Assembly (NCBI GenBank): GCA_002070275.1
Contig: MWCY01000014.1
Location: 1 to 64,000 of the forward strand
From: Candidatus Hydrogenedentes bacterium ADurb.Bin170
Lineage (GTDB): Bacteria > Hydrogenedentota > Hydrogenedentia > Hydrogenedentales > CAITNO01
DNA: 64,000 nt
Direction: 5' to 3'
Shown: positions 49,095-58,446 of the stretch, one piece after another
Layout of the letters: the number at the start of each line of letters is the position of its first letter
Numbering within the stretch: the stretch's first letter is position 1
Notes under the pieces: generated by a model
Databases searched by the model: none
What the model was told of the DNA's origin: nothing
Seen by the model: the letters and a program-made list of their open reading frames with translations, nothing else
Translations under genes and position numbers: made by a program

Positions 49095-50657
49095 CTATTT
49101 CGCTGGTTCGGCCGCCGCCAGATAGGGAGATTTGGATAATGCCTGGGCGACATCCTGCCCGCTGGCTTTAAGATAGTCGAGGGGCCGTCCCAAATGATCC
49201 AGACGTGTGATATCCAATACGCCATCAGCACTTCCCAGCGCTGTTGCCAGATGGACGATGTAAGCGAGATCCTGAAAATCCGGTGAATTTTCAGGCGCCA
49301 GATAGTGCGTTATGCTTGAGGTGATGATTTCCGGAAGATTCCAGGCTTGGGCGAGATTCCAGCCTGCTTCCGTGTGCCCCATCCCCAGCGTTGTTTTTTC
49401 GGCTTCTTCCCGGGCGGATCCTGTCAGCGCAGCGTCGATTTTACTGTAAAGATCGGGGGCGGCGGCACCCAGCGCAAAACTGCCGATGCTGTGAAGCAGT
49501 CCGGCACAATAAGCCACATTAGGCAGCGCTTTTTCCGTAAAGGCGGCGAGGGCTGCGCTGATTTTGGCAACATGCCGGGTGTAGCGTGTCAGCTGATACC
49601 AGTCCCGTTCGCCCTGCAGAGACTGCTTGGGCGTTCCGGTGGCAACAAGGGCAATGGTTTCCGCGCCAAGCAGAGCCACGGCAACGGGCACATTGTCCAC
49701 TTTTCCTGACATACCGTAGGCAGTGCTGTTTGCCGTGCTGATGATACGTGCAGTCATGGGCGGTGAATTGGCGATAATTTGCGAAATCTTTTTGAGCCCG
49801 TCTTTATCGCCGCCCGGTACGGAGTCAATACGATTCATGATGCGCGCCGGAATTTCCAGCGTTTTCAGCTGACGCAGCTTGTCCGAGAGTGCGAAGGCTG
49901 TATCGGGAAGTTCAGCTTCTTCCTCATCGGCTGTGTCTTCGGGCACCGTCGCTTTGGTGACTTTAAAGGGTACAGGCGCATGCTCCTGAGGTGTATCTGA
50001 TTCAGCAGGTTTTATTAACCGTAATTCCGGACGCGTCGTTTTCGATTCCGGATACAGTTTTGCGCATGCCGCTTCAAAATCATCCCAGGTGCAAAGCATG
50101 GGCCGGATACGCAAACTTGTAAATTCTTCCAGCTCCTGAACGGCTTTTGTATCCATGGGGCATACCATGGCAACGGTCAATGATTTGCCCAGTTTGTCTA
50201 TAGGCAACACCATATGGGTGTCCACCATATCTTTTGGAATTAGTGCTGCCACGGTCTGTTCAATGGAAAAATGTGACAGACTGATGGACGCAGCTCCTGA
50301 TTCGCGTGCGAGGAATGCGTGCAGCTGCTCTCTGGTTGCAAAGCCCAGATCAATAATGGCTTGAAAAGTCTTTTTTCTGCTTTCTTTAGCAACAGCAGAC
50401 ACCTCTTTTCCCTGCTGCGGCGAAATCAGACCGCCGTCAACAAAGATTCCGAGGAGAGCGCTTCGCTGCAGCCCCCGCGCGGATGACAACTTCAGGTCGC
50501 TGCGCCTGATCTTTTGCGTGTCCTTTTTGCGTACCCCTTGTCGATCTACAAAGGAACCGCACTTGACACAGCGGAAATATTTGCTTTGCGAGTCGGCAGG
50601 CAAACGCATCCGTTGCCCGCATTCGCATTTGATGATCTCGGGTTTCTCTGTTGACAA
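49095..50657 (-). CDS. Zinc-ribbon / MshEN / HDOD signalling protein
   Basis: The 520-residue cytoplasmic protein has three parts. A short zinc ribbon (IIKCECGQRMRLP, then FRCVKCGSF) is followed by a GspE/PilB N-terminal (MshEN-type) domain (about residues 60-190, with LLGIFVDGGLISPQQGKEV and HMVLPIDKLGKSLTVAM). MshEN domains often bind c-di-GMP. An HDOD domain follows (about 265-480, with LRQLKTLEIPARIMNRI, HSIGSFALG and MGHTEAGWNLAQAWNLP). I take the TTG at 50657 as start because GGAGG lies 7 nt before it; an in-frame ATG further upstream lacks one. It is divergent from the coiled-coil gene, sharing its promoter region. A regulator of motility, pili or secretion is a reasonable inference. 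Confidence 0.85.
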   Translation of the reverse strand: MSTEKPEIIKCECGQRMRLPADSQSKYFRCVKCGSFVDRQGVRKKDTQKIRRSDLKLSSARGLQRSALLGIFVDGGLISPQQGKEVSAVAKESRKKTFQAIIDLGFATREQLHAFLARESGAASISLSHFSIEQTVAALIPKDMVDTHMVLPIDKLGKSLTVAMVCPMDTKAVQELEEFTSLRIRPMLCTWDDFEAACAKLYPESKTTRPELRLIKPAESDTPQEHAPVPFKVTKATVPEDTADEEEAELPDTAFALSDKLRQLKTLEIPARIMNRIDSVPGGDKDGLKKISQIIANSPPMTARIISTANSTAYGMSGKVDNVPVAVALLGAETIALVATGTPKQSLQGERDWYQLTRYTRHVAKISAALAAFTEKALPNVAYCAGLLHSIGSFALGAAAPDLYSKIDAALTGSAREEAEKTTLGMGHTEAGWNLAQAWNLPEIITSSITHYLAPENSPDFQDLAYIVHLATALGSADGVLDITRLDHLGRPLDYLKASGQDVAQALSKSPYLAAAEPAK

Positions 50658-50782
50658 CGTCTGACCTCCTGAAAAAAGGCTACAGTTCACAAACAGCACC
50701 GGTGCAGAGGAAGCCGCCGCGCGCTCTTTCGTGTAAGAACAGATCAGCCGGTTTTTCGCAATCTTGTACTGTAAGTCAAAAC

Positions 50783-50812
50783 ACTATAAAATAAAGTGTG
50801 CCTGTGCGTCAA
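50783..50812 (-). promoter_or_regulatory. Promoter for the HDOD gene
   Basis: On the minus strand TTGACG (50812-50807), an 18-bp spacer and TATAGT (50788-50783). The leader to the TTG start is about 120 nt. Confidence 0.6.
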
Positions 50813-50869
50813 GAAAGAAAAAGGCAAAAGGCTTGCACTTGCTTCTATGCGGGGTAAGGCTTTTTACTT

Positions 50870-50899
50870 TTGTCCCGCGGGAAGGCTTTTGAGTATGAT
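50870..50899 (+). promoter_or_regulatory. Possible promoter for the coiled-coil gene
   Basis: TTGTCC (50870-50875), an 18-bp spacer and TATGAT (50894-50899), about 40 bp before the ATG at 50938. The -35 match is weak. Confidence 0.35.
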
Positions 50900-50937
50900 A
50901 TGCATATTGTGTTTTATGGACCCAGCAGGAACATACC

Positions 50938-53900
50938 ATGCATCCAAGCGAAATAGAAAAGAATATTGAAAATGCGGTGAATCTGTGCAAACAGGAGCGT
51001 CACTCCGAGGCATTGGCACTTCTGGAACTGATCCGACCCCATATACCGAACAGTCCCGTGCTTTTGCATATGCGCATTGAGGCGCTCATGAAGCTGGACA
51101 GAACCGCAGAAGCACTCCATGACTGCGAAAGACTGTTTCAGCGTCTGGAGCAGATCCGCACGGCAGGCGATCAGCTAAAGCCTTTGTTTCAGGATGGGCA
51201 GACCGAGGGGCTGAGTGCCTACGTTTCCAGTCAGACAGATCAGACCAATGAACTGAAAGCGCTGCTCGACCAGCGCAAGTCTGATGCATTGGACAAAGAG
51301 ACATTGCAGACCACCGTGTCAAAACTGGAAGCACGGCTTCAGCAGCTGCTGGCACAGCAGGAAAAGGCCGCCCATGAGCAGACAGAACTTCTGGATGAGT
51401 TGACCAATCTGAGACAGAAAGAACGGTCCACTAGCGCGGCGTTGGAGAAAGCCTACATCGACCTGGATGAAATGAAGGAAAGCCTGCAGGCGCGGGAGGC
51501 TGAGGTGGCGGAAGCTGAATCCGAACTTGCGGAAAAGGCACGCCATGTCTCTCAGCTGGAAAGTGAAGTGCGCACGCTGCAGGAGCGTTCCGACAGTGCG
51601 GTGCATACAGAAGCATTGCTGAATCAGGAACTCGCCAAACTGCGTGAGCAGGGCGATGCCAAATCGGAAGAGCTGGAAAAGGCGCGGAACGAGCTGAGCC
51701 AGTTGCAGGCGTCTCTGTCTGACCGGGAAGCGGCTATTCAGGAGGCCCAGGACAATAACCGGCGCCACGAAGAAGCCATGGAAGCCATGCGGCAGGAAAT
51801 GTCCGCTATTTATGCCGAGGCGGATAAGGCATCCGAAGCCCGTGAAACGCTGAAAAAGGAGCTGGATCAGCTTCGTGCTGCTGAACAGAGCAAAAGCGAG
51901 GCGCTGGAAGCGGCGCGGTCTCAGCTGTCTGAACTGCAAAATGCCCTTTCAGACAGGGAGCAATCGGTGGCGGAGGCTGAAAAGCGGGCACGTGAAAATG
52001 AGTTGGAAATTGAGCGCGTCCGGGAGCAGCTTAACAATACCCTGAGGCAGGCGGAGGAAGCGGAGCGTTCTGAAGCCGCTCTGGCGGAAGAAGTGGCACA
52101 GCTGCGCCAGAATGAAGCCGCAAAAGCGGCCGCTCTGGAGCAGACGCGCCAGGAAATGGGTGCATTGCGTGAGGATCTGGAGAAACGTGAAGCCCTGCTG
52201 GCGGAAGAAACCCAGAAAAGAGAGATGAGCTCCGAAGAGCTGCGCGCCCTGCGTCAGGAAAGAGACGAAATGGCAAAACGCGCGGCTTCCTTTGCTGAAT
52301 CGGAACAGCAGCTTGCGCAGGAATTGGAGCATCTGCGGAAAAACGAAGAAGAAAAATCCAGAGTGCTGGACGGCGCCCGAAGCGAAATGGATACACTGCG
52401 TTCGCAAATGGCGAAACAGCAGGAAGCTGTCCTGTCTGCCGAACAGATGAGCTCACAGCAGGATGCTATTGTTCAGGCATTGCAGAAAGAGCTGGAAGCG
52501 CTTAAACTGCAGGCAACAACCGCCTCGACTTCTGAACAGGAGCTTTCCCGGGAGGTACAGCATCTCCGGGAAAATGAAAGTTCAAAAACTTCTGCCCTCG
52601 CTGCCGCACAGAAGGAAATGGATGCGCTGCGTCAGCAGTTGAACCTGCGTGAAAAAGATGCGCAGGAAGCGGAATCACTGAATGCGCAAAAACAGCAGGA
52701 ATTGGAACGTCTTCGCAATGAACTGAACGATTTGCGCACAAAGACTGCCGAGACGCTGGATATAGAATCTGTGCTTGCCGGTGAAATGGAAAAACTCAGA
52801 CAGAATGAGGCAAGCAAAAATGAAGAGCTGGAAAAATCCAGGCAGGAATTGGAGGATCTGAAACGGGTGCTGAAAACCCGTGAAGAGGATGCGGCAAAAG
52901 CATCCAGCGAGCAGGAAGAAAGCCGTGCCACCATCCAGCAATTGGAAAACGAGCTGGCGGCACTGCGCCATCAGAACCTCGAACAGCAGTCCTCTCAGCA
53001 GGCTCTTCAGGTGGAATTAACGCAGATTCACAATGAAGCGGAGCGTCAGGGTATTCTGCAGGCATCCCCTCAGGCGGCGCAGCTCAAAAAAATACAGGAG
53101 CAGCTGCTTGCTCTCAGTGTGGCGCAGGAGGATGCCCAGCAGACAATCCGGCTCCAGGCATCACAGCAAGTTCTGGATGAGCCGTCCCAAAGGCAGACCA
53201 GTCTGCAGGCGGCCGCCAGTGCGGAGGGTGAAGGCCAGAGCGATGGCAATCAGCTTTTTGCGTTGAATTACACCATGGGTTCTTCCTCGCAGCGTTCGAC
53301 GCAGCAAGAAGCGATGCGCGTAGCGCAACAGCCATCTGACCGCCAGACCCAGCAGAAGGCTGCCGATATTTTTACAGGGCTGGAAACCACCACGTCCGGC
53401 GCTGGCAAACCGGCGGCGGGTGGTATTACGCCTATTCAGCCGGGCAGACCTGCTCCTATCCAGACCCCGCTGCATTCCGAGGCGGGGATCCCGGGATTGT
53501 CGCCTGTGAATCCTCCGCGGCGACCGCACTCCGATTCCGATGATATCGACAGCGGCTTTGATGAAATGTATCCCAAGCCCCGGGACGTATCTTTTGTATT
53601 CCCCGACCAGTCCGTGTCTATTGCCGTACCGCGCCGGCGCAGCTCAACGCCGGTAATTATTGCGGCGATCGGGCTGCTCATCGTCGCTATTGTCGGGATT
53701 GCAGGCTTTGTTATCTTTCGTGCCGCTCCCAAAACAGCAGGCGCCCCGGCAGCGCCTGCATCGCCGGCTGCTGCCCCTTCCGACGAAATCAAAATGCTGA
53801 CGATGGAATTTCCGGCCGATCGCGTGTTCGGCACTCTCTATGACCCTTCCTCCCAGCCGGCAAGCGATGCCGACTGGACACCCTATGCGCCTGCGCAGGG

Positions 53901-54786
53901 GGTCGTCGAATATGCAGAGGGCACACGCTTTCATCTGGTCGTACGGAAAGATCAGGTTCATGATCTGTCGCCGCTGGTGCCGCTGCCGGACAAATGCATT
54001 GCTTCCTTGTGGCTGCCCGATATAGACATGGATCCGGTGAACCTGAATTATTTGCAGAACCTGAAAGGACTGGATATTCTGTATATTGATCAGGAATTAA
54101 CAGTGGAACAAAAGGAAAACATCCTCAAGGGCTTCAAACGGTCCGTTACCTTCAACTGCAAAAAACCGGGAAGCATCGCCAGAGACATGACACCGCCTGA
54201 AGAACGGGTTCTGGAATTTTCGGAGGACTATACGATAGGCCGTGTTGCTATTCGCCAGTGGAATGAAGCCCAGGCGCCCTGGCAGTTTCTGGAAATGGCG
54301 AGAGGAAAGGTGACTGTTCCCGCCAAGATGGAAATCCAGATTGAAATTAATCAGGCGGAAAAAAATTTGGAAGTGCTGAATACGCTGGATGAGATGGCTG
54401 TTCATACGCTGGTGCTCAAAGGCGAAACCATTACGGATAGCTGCCTGGATGCTGTCGCGCATCTGCGCGGATTGCTTGCTCTCGAACTGATAGACACAGC
54501 CGTCACTGATGAGGGACTGCAAAAAATCATCACCATCCGGGGGCTGCAGCAGATAAAATTGCATGGTATTGCCATTACGGATGCAGGCGTTAAAGCACTA
54601 CGCGAATTTACGCAGCTGGCGCGCATCGATATTTTTGATGCACCGGGAATCACGGCGGAAAGCCTGCCGGCCTTCCGCTCCATTATGGCGCTGCGACGCC
54701 TGAATCTTGAGAAAACTTCTGTTCCCATTGAGGCGCTCCGGCAGTTTGCCCGGGAAATGAGTTCCTGTTCTATTACGCCCAATTAA
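50938..54786 (+). CDS. Large coiled-coil membrane protein with C-terminal leucine-rich repeats
   Basis: The 1282-residue product begins with TPR-like helices (about residues 1-75: KQERHSEALALLELIRPHIP). A long coiled coil follows, of which residues 154-692 are seven tandem 77-residue units. A Gln/Pro-rich linker (about 700-890) leads to one transmembrane helix (about 905-927, VIIAAIGLLIVAIVGIAGFV). The C-terminal part holds leucine-rich-repeat-like segments (LVLKGETITDSCLDAVAHLR, LELIDTAVTDEGL, IKLHGIAITDAGVKAL). There is no signal peptide, so the coiled coil should be cytoplasmic and the LRR region periplasmic. A scaffold tying a cytoplasmic assembly to the envelope is inferred. It is divergent from the HDOD gene. 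Confidence 0.88.
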   Translation: MHPSEIEKNIENAVNLCKQERHSEALALLELIRPHIPNSPVLLHMRIEALMKLDRTAEALHDCERLFQRLEQIRTAGDQLKPLFQDGQTEGLSAYVSSQTDQTNELKALLDQRKSDALDKETLQTTVSKLEARLQQLLAQQEKAAHEQTELLDELTNLRQKERSTSAALEKAYIDLDEMKESLQAREAEVAEAESELAEKARHVSQLESEVRTLQERSDSAVHTEALLNQELAKLREQGDAKSEELEKARNELSQLQASLSDREAAIQEAQDNNRRHEEAMEAMRQEMSAIYAEADKASEARETLKKELDQLRAAEQSKSEALEAARSQLSELQNALSDREQSVAEAEKRARENELEIERVREQLNNTLRQAEEAERSEAALAEEVAQLRQNEAAKAAALEQTRQEMGALREDLEKREALLAEETQKREMSSEELRALRQERDEMAKRAASFAESEQQLAQELEHLRKNEEEKSRVLDGARSEMDTLRSQMAKQQEAVLSAEQMSSQQDAIVQALQKELEALKLQATTASTSEQELSREVQHLRENESSKTSALAAAQKEMDALRQQLNLREKDAQEAESLNAQKQQELERLRNELNDLRTKTAETLDIESVLAGEMEKLRQNEASKNEELEKSRQELEDLKRVLKTREEDAAKASSEQEESRATIQQLENELAALRHQNLEQQSSQQALQVELTQIHNEAERQGILQASPQAAQLKKIQEQLLALSVAQEDAQQTIRLQASQQVLDEPSQRQTSLQAAASAEGEGQSDGNQLFALNYTMGSSSQRSTQQEAMRVAQQPSDRQTQQKAADIFTGLETTTSGAGKPAAGGITPIQPGRPAPIQTPLHSEAGIPGLSPVNPPRRPHSDSDDIDSGFDEMYPKPRDVSFVFPDQSVSIAVPRRRSSTPVIIAAIGLLIVAIVGIAGFVIFRAAPKTAGAPAAPASPAAAPSDEIKMLTMEFPADRVFGTLYDPSSQPASDADWTPYAPAQGVVEYAEGTRFHLVVRKDQVHDLSPLVPLPDKCIASLWLPDIDMDPVNLNYLQNLKGLDILYIDQELTVEQKENILKGFKRSVTFNCKKPGSIARDMTPPEERVLEFSEDYTIGRVAIRQWNEAQAPWQFLEMARGKVTVPAKMEIQIEINQAEKNLEVLNTLDEMAVHTLVLKGETITDSCLDAVAHLRGLLALELIDTAVTDEGLQKIITIRGLQQIKLHGIAITDAGVKALREFTQLARIDIFDAPGITAESLPAFRSIMALRRLNLEKTSVPIEALRQFAREMSSCSITPN
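51397..53013 (+). repeat. Seven in-frame 231-bp repeats (77 residues each)
   Basis: Units start at 51397, 51628, 51859, 52090, 52321, 52552 and 52783. Each begins E-[LVM]-x-x-[LI]-R-x-x-E-like (ELTNLRQKE, ELAKLREQG, ELDQLRAAE, EVAQLRQNE, ELEHLRKNE, EVQHLRENE, EMEKLRQNE) and continues SK-x4-L-x3-R/Q-x-E-[ML]-x2-L. The period is exactly 77 residues, eleven heptads, with no insertion or deletion in any unit. A decayed eighth unit starts at 53014 (ELTQIHNEA). Confidence 0.93.
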
Positions 54787-55013
54787 TCAGCCGTTGCGGT
54801 GGAGCTTTCCCGGCACCGGGTTTGGATAAAGGAAAAATATTCTGATACACTGAAATTGCCTCTCCGGCTGGCGCAAAAACAGAGGAAAGCAACGGTGCCC
54901 GGGTGCCTGTGCTCTTCTCTCAGGCCCTTCCAGTGCAGCGCCTGTCGCCGGAAATTTGTATGGTGATTCACAACCAGTTGGTCTGACTAGAAACGGACCG
55001 GAGAACAGCGCAC

Positions 55014-56510
55014 ATGAATAAACGCGACAGCAGGCGTGAATTCTGGATCATTTTCAGCTTTTTTATACTTATGATGGGGGCCCTCAGCAATGCCTTTCTG
55101 CCGAGATTGTCAGCAGAGGATCAGGCTGTCGATGTCTACCGGGAGATTGAGCCGATCGGCGATGTGCTTGATATCGTGCTGCGTGAGTATGTGCGTGAAC
55201 TCAGTGTGGAAGAGACCGTGGAAGGGGCGATTTCAGGGATCATGTCAGCGCTTGATCGGAACAGTGCCTATGTCTCTGCGGAAGAACTCGAAGCGCTGCG
55301 TGAAGAGACAAAAGGCGAATTTGAAGGGATCGGCGTATCCATCAAGGAAAATGAAGACGGACAGATTATGGTATTTATGCCCATTCTGGGCTCGCCCGCA
55401 GCGGAAGCAGGAGTACGCCCTTACGACATCATTACTGCCATTGACGGAAAGTCAACGGAAGGGCTCGATACCTCCGGCGCCGCCAATCTTATCCGCGGGC
55501 GCAGAGGCTCCTATGTGAATCTGACCATCCTGCGCCGTACGGAAAAAGAGGACGGCACGCATACCGAAGAAACTTTTGATGTAAAGGTACAACGGGCACG
55601 GATTCCGCTCGAAAGCATCAAAGAATTTCAGATACTGCATAATCAAGTGGGTTATATCCGCCTGAATTCATTCAGCGATACGACTGCTGCGGATCTGGAA
55701 AAACATCTGAAAGAGCTGATCCAGCAGGGCATGCGCGCTTTTGTGCTTGATTTGCGCTGGAATTCAGGCGGACTGCTGTCCGCATCCGAAGAAGTCTGCG
55801 AACTCTTTCTGCCCAAAGGCTCTCTGGTAACGTACACCCGGGGCAGAAAATCGGTGAACGGCACCTCTGATAAAGATGAGATGCGGCTCTACACAACCCG
55901 GGAAGCGGTTCTTCCCTCCGATATGCCTGTTGTGGTTTTAACCAATTCAGAAACAGCCAGTGCCGCGGAAATTGTGACAGGTGCACTGCAGTTTTACCAG
56001 CGTGCCATTGTCGTCGGTCAGCGGACTTTCGGCAAGGGAAGTGTTCAGACTATTATCCCCCTCGAGCGGCCGAAAAATTCTGCGCTGCGCCTGACTACGG
56101 CTCTTTACTACACTCCTGCCGATGTGACCATTGATCATCAGGGTATCCTTCCCGATAAAGAAGTGGAAATGAGTCGTGATGAGGAGCTGGCTCTTGCAAA
56201 GCAGATGTACAGTTCTTTTGAGAACAATTATGAGAATCAGTACAAGCAGAATCACGGCAGCATGACGCCCGGATATGTCGCCACTGATGAGACGGCGGAA
56301 GATACGCCTCTGGCGGCGGCGGTTGAGATACTGTCTGAAAATCTTGACTGGCCTGCGCTGGTGGAAAAATATCACAAAGATATTCACGAGACACAGGTGG
56401 CTTCCGATTCCAATACCATCAATGATCCGAAACGTGCACTGAAAAAATCCGAAGCACCGGCTCAAAAGAAATCGCCTGAAGAAGTGCCTCCTGCGGATCC
56501 GGTGCCCTGA
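55014..56510 (+). CDS. ctpA: S41-family carboxy-terminal processing protease
   Basis: The 498-residue protein is anchored by an N-terminal helix (about residues 9-28). A helical segment is followed by a PDZ domain (about 97-185, with GIGVSIKENEDGQIMV and AGVRPYDIITAIDGKS) and the S41 protease domain: VGYIRLNSFSDTTAADLEKH, LDLRWNSGGLL, catalytic Ser in TNSETASAAEIV (about residue 311) and Lys in QRTFGKGSVQT (about 336). The C-terminal tail is Lys/Pro-rich. These periplasmic proteases trim envelope proteins or activate signalling factors. It is followed 12 bp later by rph. A 227-bp gap upstream separates it from the coiled-coil gene; I see no clear promoter there. Confidence 0.94.
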   Translation: MNKRDSRREFWIIFSFFILMMGALSNAFLPRLSAEDQAVDVYREIEPIGDVLDIVLREYVRELSVEETVEGAISGIMSALDRNSAYVSAEELEALREETKGEFEGIGVSIKENEDGQIMVFMPILGSPAAEAGVRPYDIITAIDGKSTEGLDTSGAANLIRGRRGSYVNLTILRRTEKEDGTHTEETFDVKVQRARIPLESIKEFQILHNQVGYIRLNSFSDTTAADLEKHLKELIQQGMRAFVLDLRWNSGGLLSASEEVCELFLPKGSLVTYTRGRKSVNGTSDKDEMRLYTTREAVLPSDMPVVVLTNSETASAAEIVTGALQFYQRAIVVGQRTFGKGSVQTIIPLERPKNSALRLTTALYYTPADVTIDHQGILPDKEVEMSRDEELALAKQMYSSFENNYENQYKQNHGSMTPGYVATDETAEDTPLAAAVEILSENLDWPALVEKYHKDIHETQVASDSNTINDPKRALKKSEAPAQKKSPEEVPPADPVP

Positions 56511-56522
56511 CAGGAAAAGTGC

Positions 56523-57242
56523 ATGTCACTAAGAATTGACCAGCGTACAGCTGCCATGGTTCGGCCGGTTTCCATTACCCGGCACTTCACAAAACATGCA
56601 CAGGGTTCGGTACTGGTTTCCTTCGGGGATACCCGGGTGCTCTGTACTGCTATCTATGCCGAAAAACCACCTGCCTGGCTGCGCGGACGCGGCAAGGGGT
56701 GGGTTACCGCCGAATATGCCATGCTCCCCTCGTCCACCCAGACTCGTATTTCCAGAGACAATGCCCAGCGCGGGCGGGCACAGGAAATCAGCCGGCTGAT
56801 AGGTCGAAGCCTCCGTGCTGTTACCGATCTGGAGGCGATGGGCGAGTGCATGATTCAAGTGGATTGCGATGTCCTGCAGGCAGACGGAGGCACCCGCAGT
56901 GCCGCTGTCACGGGAGCCTGGGTTGCCCTCCACGATGCGTTTGCCGCATTGACCGCCGAAGGCAGGTTTGAGCGCATCCCGCTCTTCGGTGCCTGTGCTG
57001 CTGTCAGTGTCGGCATTGTGGAAGGGCAGGCGCTTCTTGACCTTTGTTATGTTGAAGACGAGGCCGCGCAGGCAGATGTGAACATTGTCATGGATGATCA
57101 GCTCAGGCTGATCGAAGTGCAGGGAACGGCGGAAAGAAAACCCTTTTCCCGGGAAGTATTTCAGGAACTCCTGACTTTGGGGGAACAGGGGATTACCCGG
57201 CTTCTTGCCCTGCAGCAGAAGGCTTTGAATAGTGAAGACTGA
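56523..57242 (+). CDS. rph: Ribonuclease PH
   Basis: The 239-residue 3'-5' phosphorolytic exoribonuclease trims tRNA 3' ends. Motifs: GSVLVSFGDTRVLCTA, RGRGKGWVTAEYAMLPSST, RGRAQEISRLIGRSLRA and DCDVLQADGGTRSAAVTGA. The last of these replaces the usual GGTRTA with GGTRSA. The length is normal. It overlaps rdgB by 11 bp, and the two are probably translated in a coupled manner, a gene order common across bacteria. Confidence 0.95.
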   Translation: MSLRIDQRTAAMVRPVSITRHFTKHAQGSVLVSFGDTRVLCTAIYAEKPPAWLRGRGKGWVTAEYAMLPSSTQTRISRDNAQRGRAQEISRLIGRSLRAVTDLEAMGECMIQVDCDVLQADGGTRSAAVTGAWVALHDAFAALTAEGRFERIPLFGACAAVSVGIVEGQALLDLCYVEDEAAQADVNIVMDDQLRLIEVQGTAERKPFSREVFQELLTLGEQGITRLLALQQKALNSED

Positions 57243-57828
57243 TTTACTTATAGGCAGTGGAAACCTGAAAAAAGCGCAGGAACTGGCAGCACTGCTTGAG
57301 GGGCTGCCGTGGCGCGTGCTGTCCCTGCGTGATATGCCGGATCTTCCTGAGCCCGAGGAGACAGGCGCCTCCTTCGCCGAGAATGCCGCACTTAAGGCGC
57401 AATACTACGGCGATGCCTTTCAAATAGCCTGCATTGCCGACGATTCAGGGTTGAGTGTGGATTGTCTAGGCGGTGCTCCCGGCGTACGTTCTGCGCGCTA
57501 TGCGGGGGAGCATGCCACGGATGAAGAGAACAACGCCAAACTGCTGGAAGCGCTGTCTGACGCGCTCTGGCATGAACGGGGAGCCCGTTTCGTCTGCTGT
57601 GCCGCTTTTTATACTCCGGGCGGTCAGGTACATTTAGAAACGGGCGAGATTGCAGGACATATTGCTGTCGCTCCCTATGGCACGCTCGGCTTCGGCTATG
57701 ATCCCCTTTTTGTTCCCGAAGGAGAGGAACGCACCTTTGCACAAATGAAACAGGAAGAGAAGCAGAAAATAAGTCATCGGGGTATTGCTTTCCGAAAAAT
57801 GCGCCGTTTTCTGGAAGAACGTTCATGA
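57232..57828 (+). CDS. rdgB: Non-canonical purine NTP pyrophosphatase (RdgB/HAM1)
   Basis: The 198-residue enzyme removes ITP, dITP and XTP from nucleotide pools. Motifs: LLIGSGNLKKAQELAALL (substrate loop), ADDSGLSVDCLGGAPGVRSA with the catalytic Asp, RYAGEHATDEENNAKLL, LGFGYDPLFVPEG and SHRGIAFRKM. It starts inside rph and ends with a 4-bp overlap with the next gene. Confidence 0.95.
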   Translation: MKTDLLIGSGNLKKAQELAALLEGLPWRVLSLRDMPDLPEPEETGASFAENAALKAQYYGDAFQIACIADDSGLSVDCLGGAPGVRSARYAGEHATDEENNAKLLEALSDALWHERGARFVCCAAFYTPGGQVHLETGEIAGHIAVAPYGTLGFGYDPLFVPEGEERTFAQMKQEEKQKISHRGIAFRKMRRFLEERS

Positions 57829-58427
57829 ATATTGTCGCACCCGACGAGACAGGGCTGGCACAGGCTCTGGAAGCGCTGGCGTGCGATGAGGTTGTCGCCT
57901 ATCCCACCGAGACCGTTTACGGTCTGGCAGTGAATCCGCTGTCGGAAAAGGCACTGGATCGGCTTTTTTCCGTTAAAAAACGGGAACCGGCGTTTCCTGT
58001 GCTCCTGATTGTGGCAGATGAGACCCAGCTCCGGCCTTTTGCCGCGCATATTGATGACAGAACCCGCGCCTGTATGCAGCGCTTCTGGCCAGGCCCCCTA
58101 TCTCTTCTGTTTCCTGCAGCGGAGGGCCTTCCCCGGCGCATTCTCAGCGACAGCGGCCAGGTTTGCCTTCGTTGTCCCGAGGAGGCTCTCGCACGGCGGC
58201 TGTGCCTGCTAAGGGGCGGAGCGCTGACATCCACATCGGCGAATCTTTCGGGGCATGCGCCGGCACGGTCTGCCGAAGAGGCAGCACTGCCGGGGGTAGC
58301 CCTCGTGCTGGACGGCGGTGCACTTCCGCCTCGGGAGCCATCCACTGTTTTTGATGCGGCGGAAGGACGTGTTGTCCGGGCGGGTGCGCTCGCCGCTGAA
58401 CTTTTGTATGACTGTTGGAACGGGTGA
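57825..58427 (+). CDS. tsaC: Threonylcarbamoyl-AMP synthase (Sua5/YrdC family)
   Basis: The 200-residue protein makes threonylcarbamoyl-adenylate from Thr, bicarbonate and ATP for the t6A37 tRNA modification. Motifs: VVAYPTETVYGLAVNP, LFSVKKREPAFPVLLIV (KRP-type loop with KREPAF), FWPGPLSLLF, LRCPEEALAR and LTSTSANLSGHAP. It has only the YrdC domain, without the Sua5 extension. ATGA overlap with rdgB at the start; rpiB begins 19 bp downstream. Confidence 0.93.
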   Translation: MNIVAPDETGLAQALEALACDEVVAYPTETVYGLAVNPLSEKALDRLFSVKKREPAFPVLLIVADETQLRPFAAHIDDRTRACMQRFWPGPLSLLFPAAEGLPRRILSDSGQVCLRCPEEALARRLCLLRGGALTSTSANLSGHAPARSAEEAALPGVALVLDGGALPPREPSTVFDAAEGRVVRAGALAAELLYDCWNG

Positions 58428-58446
58428 CACAGAAAAGGATGTACTT

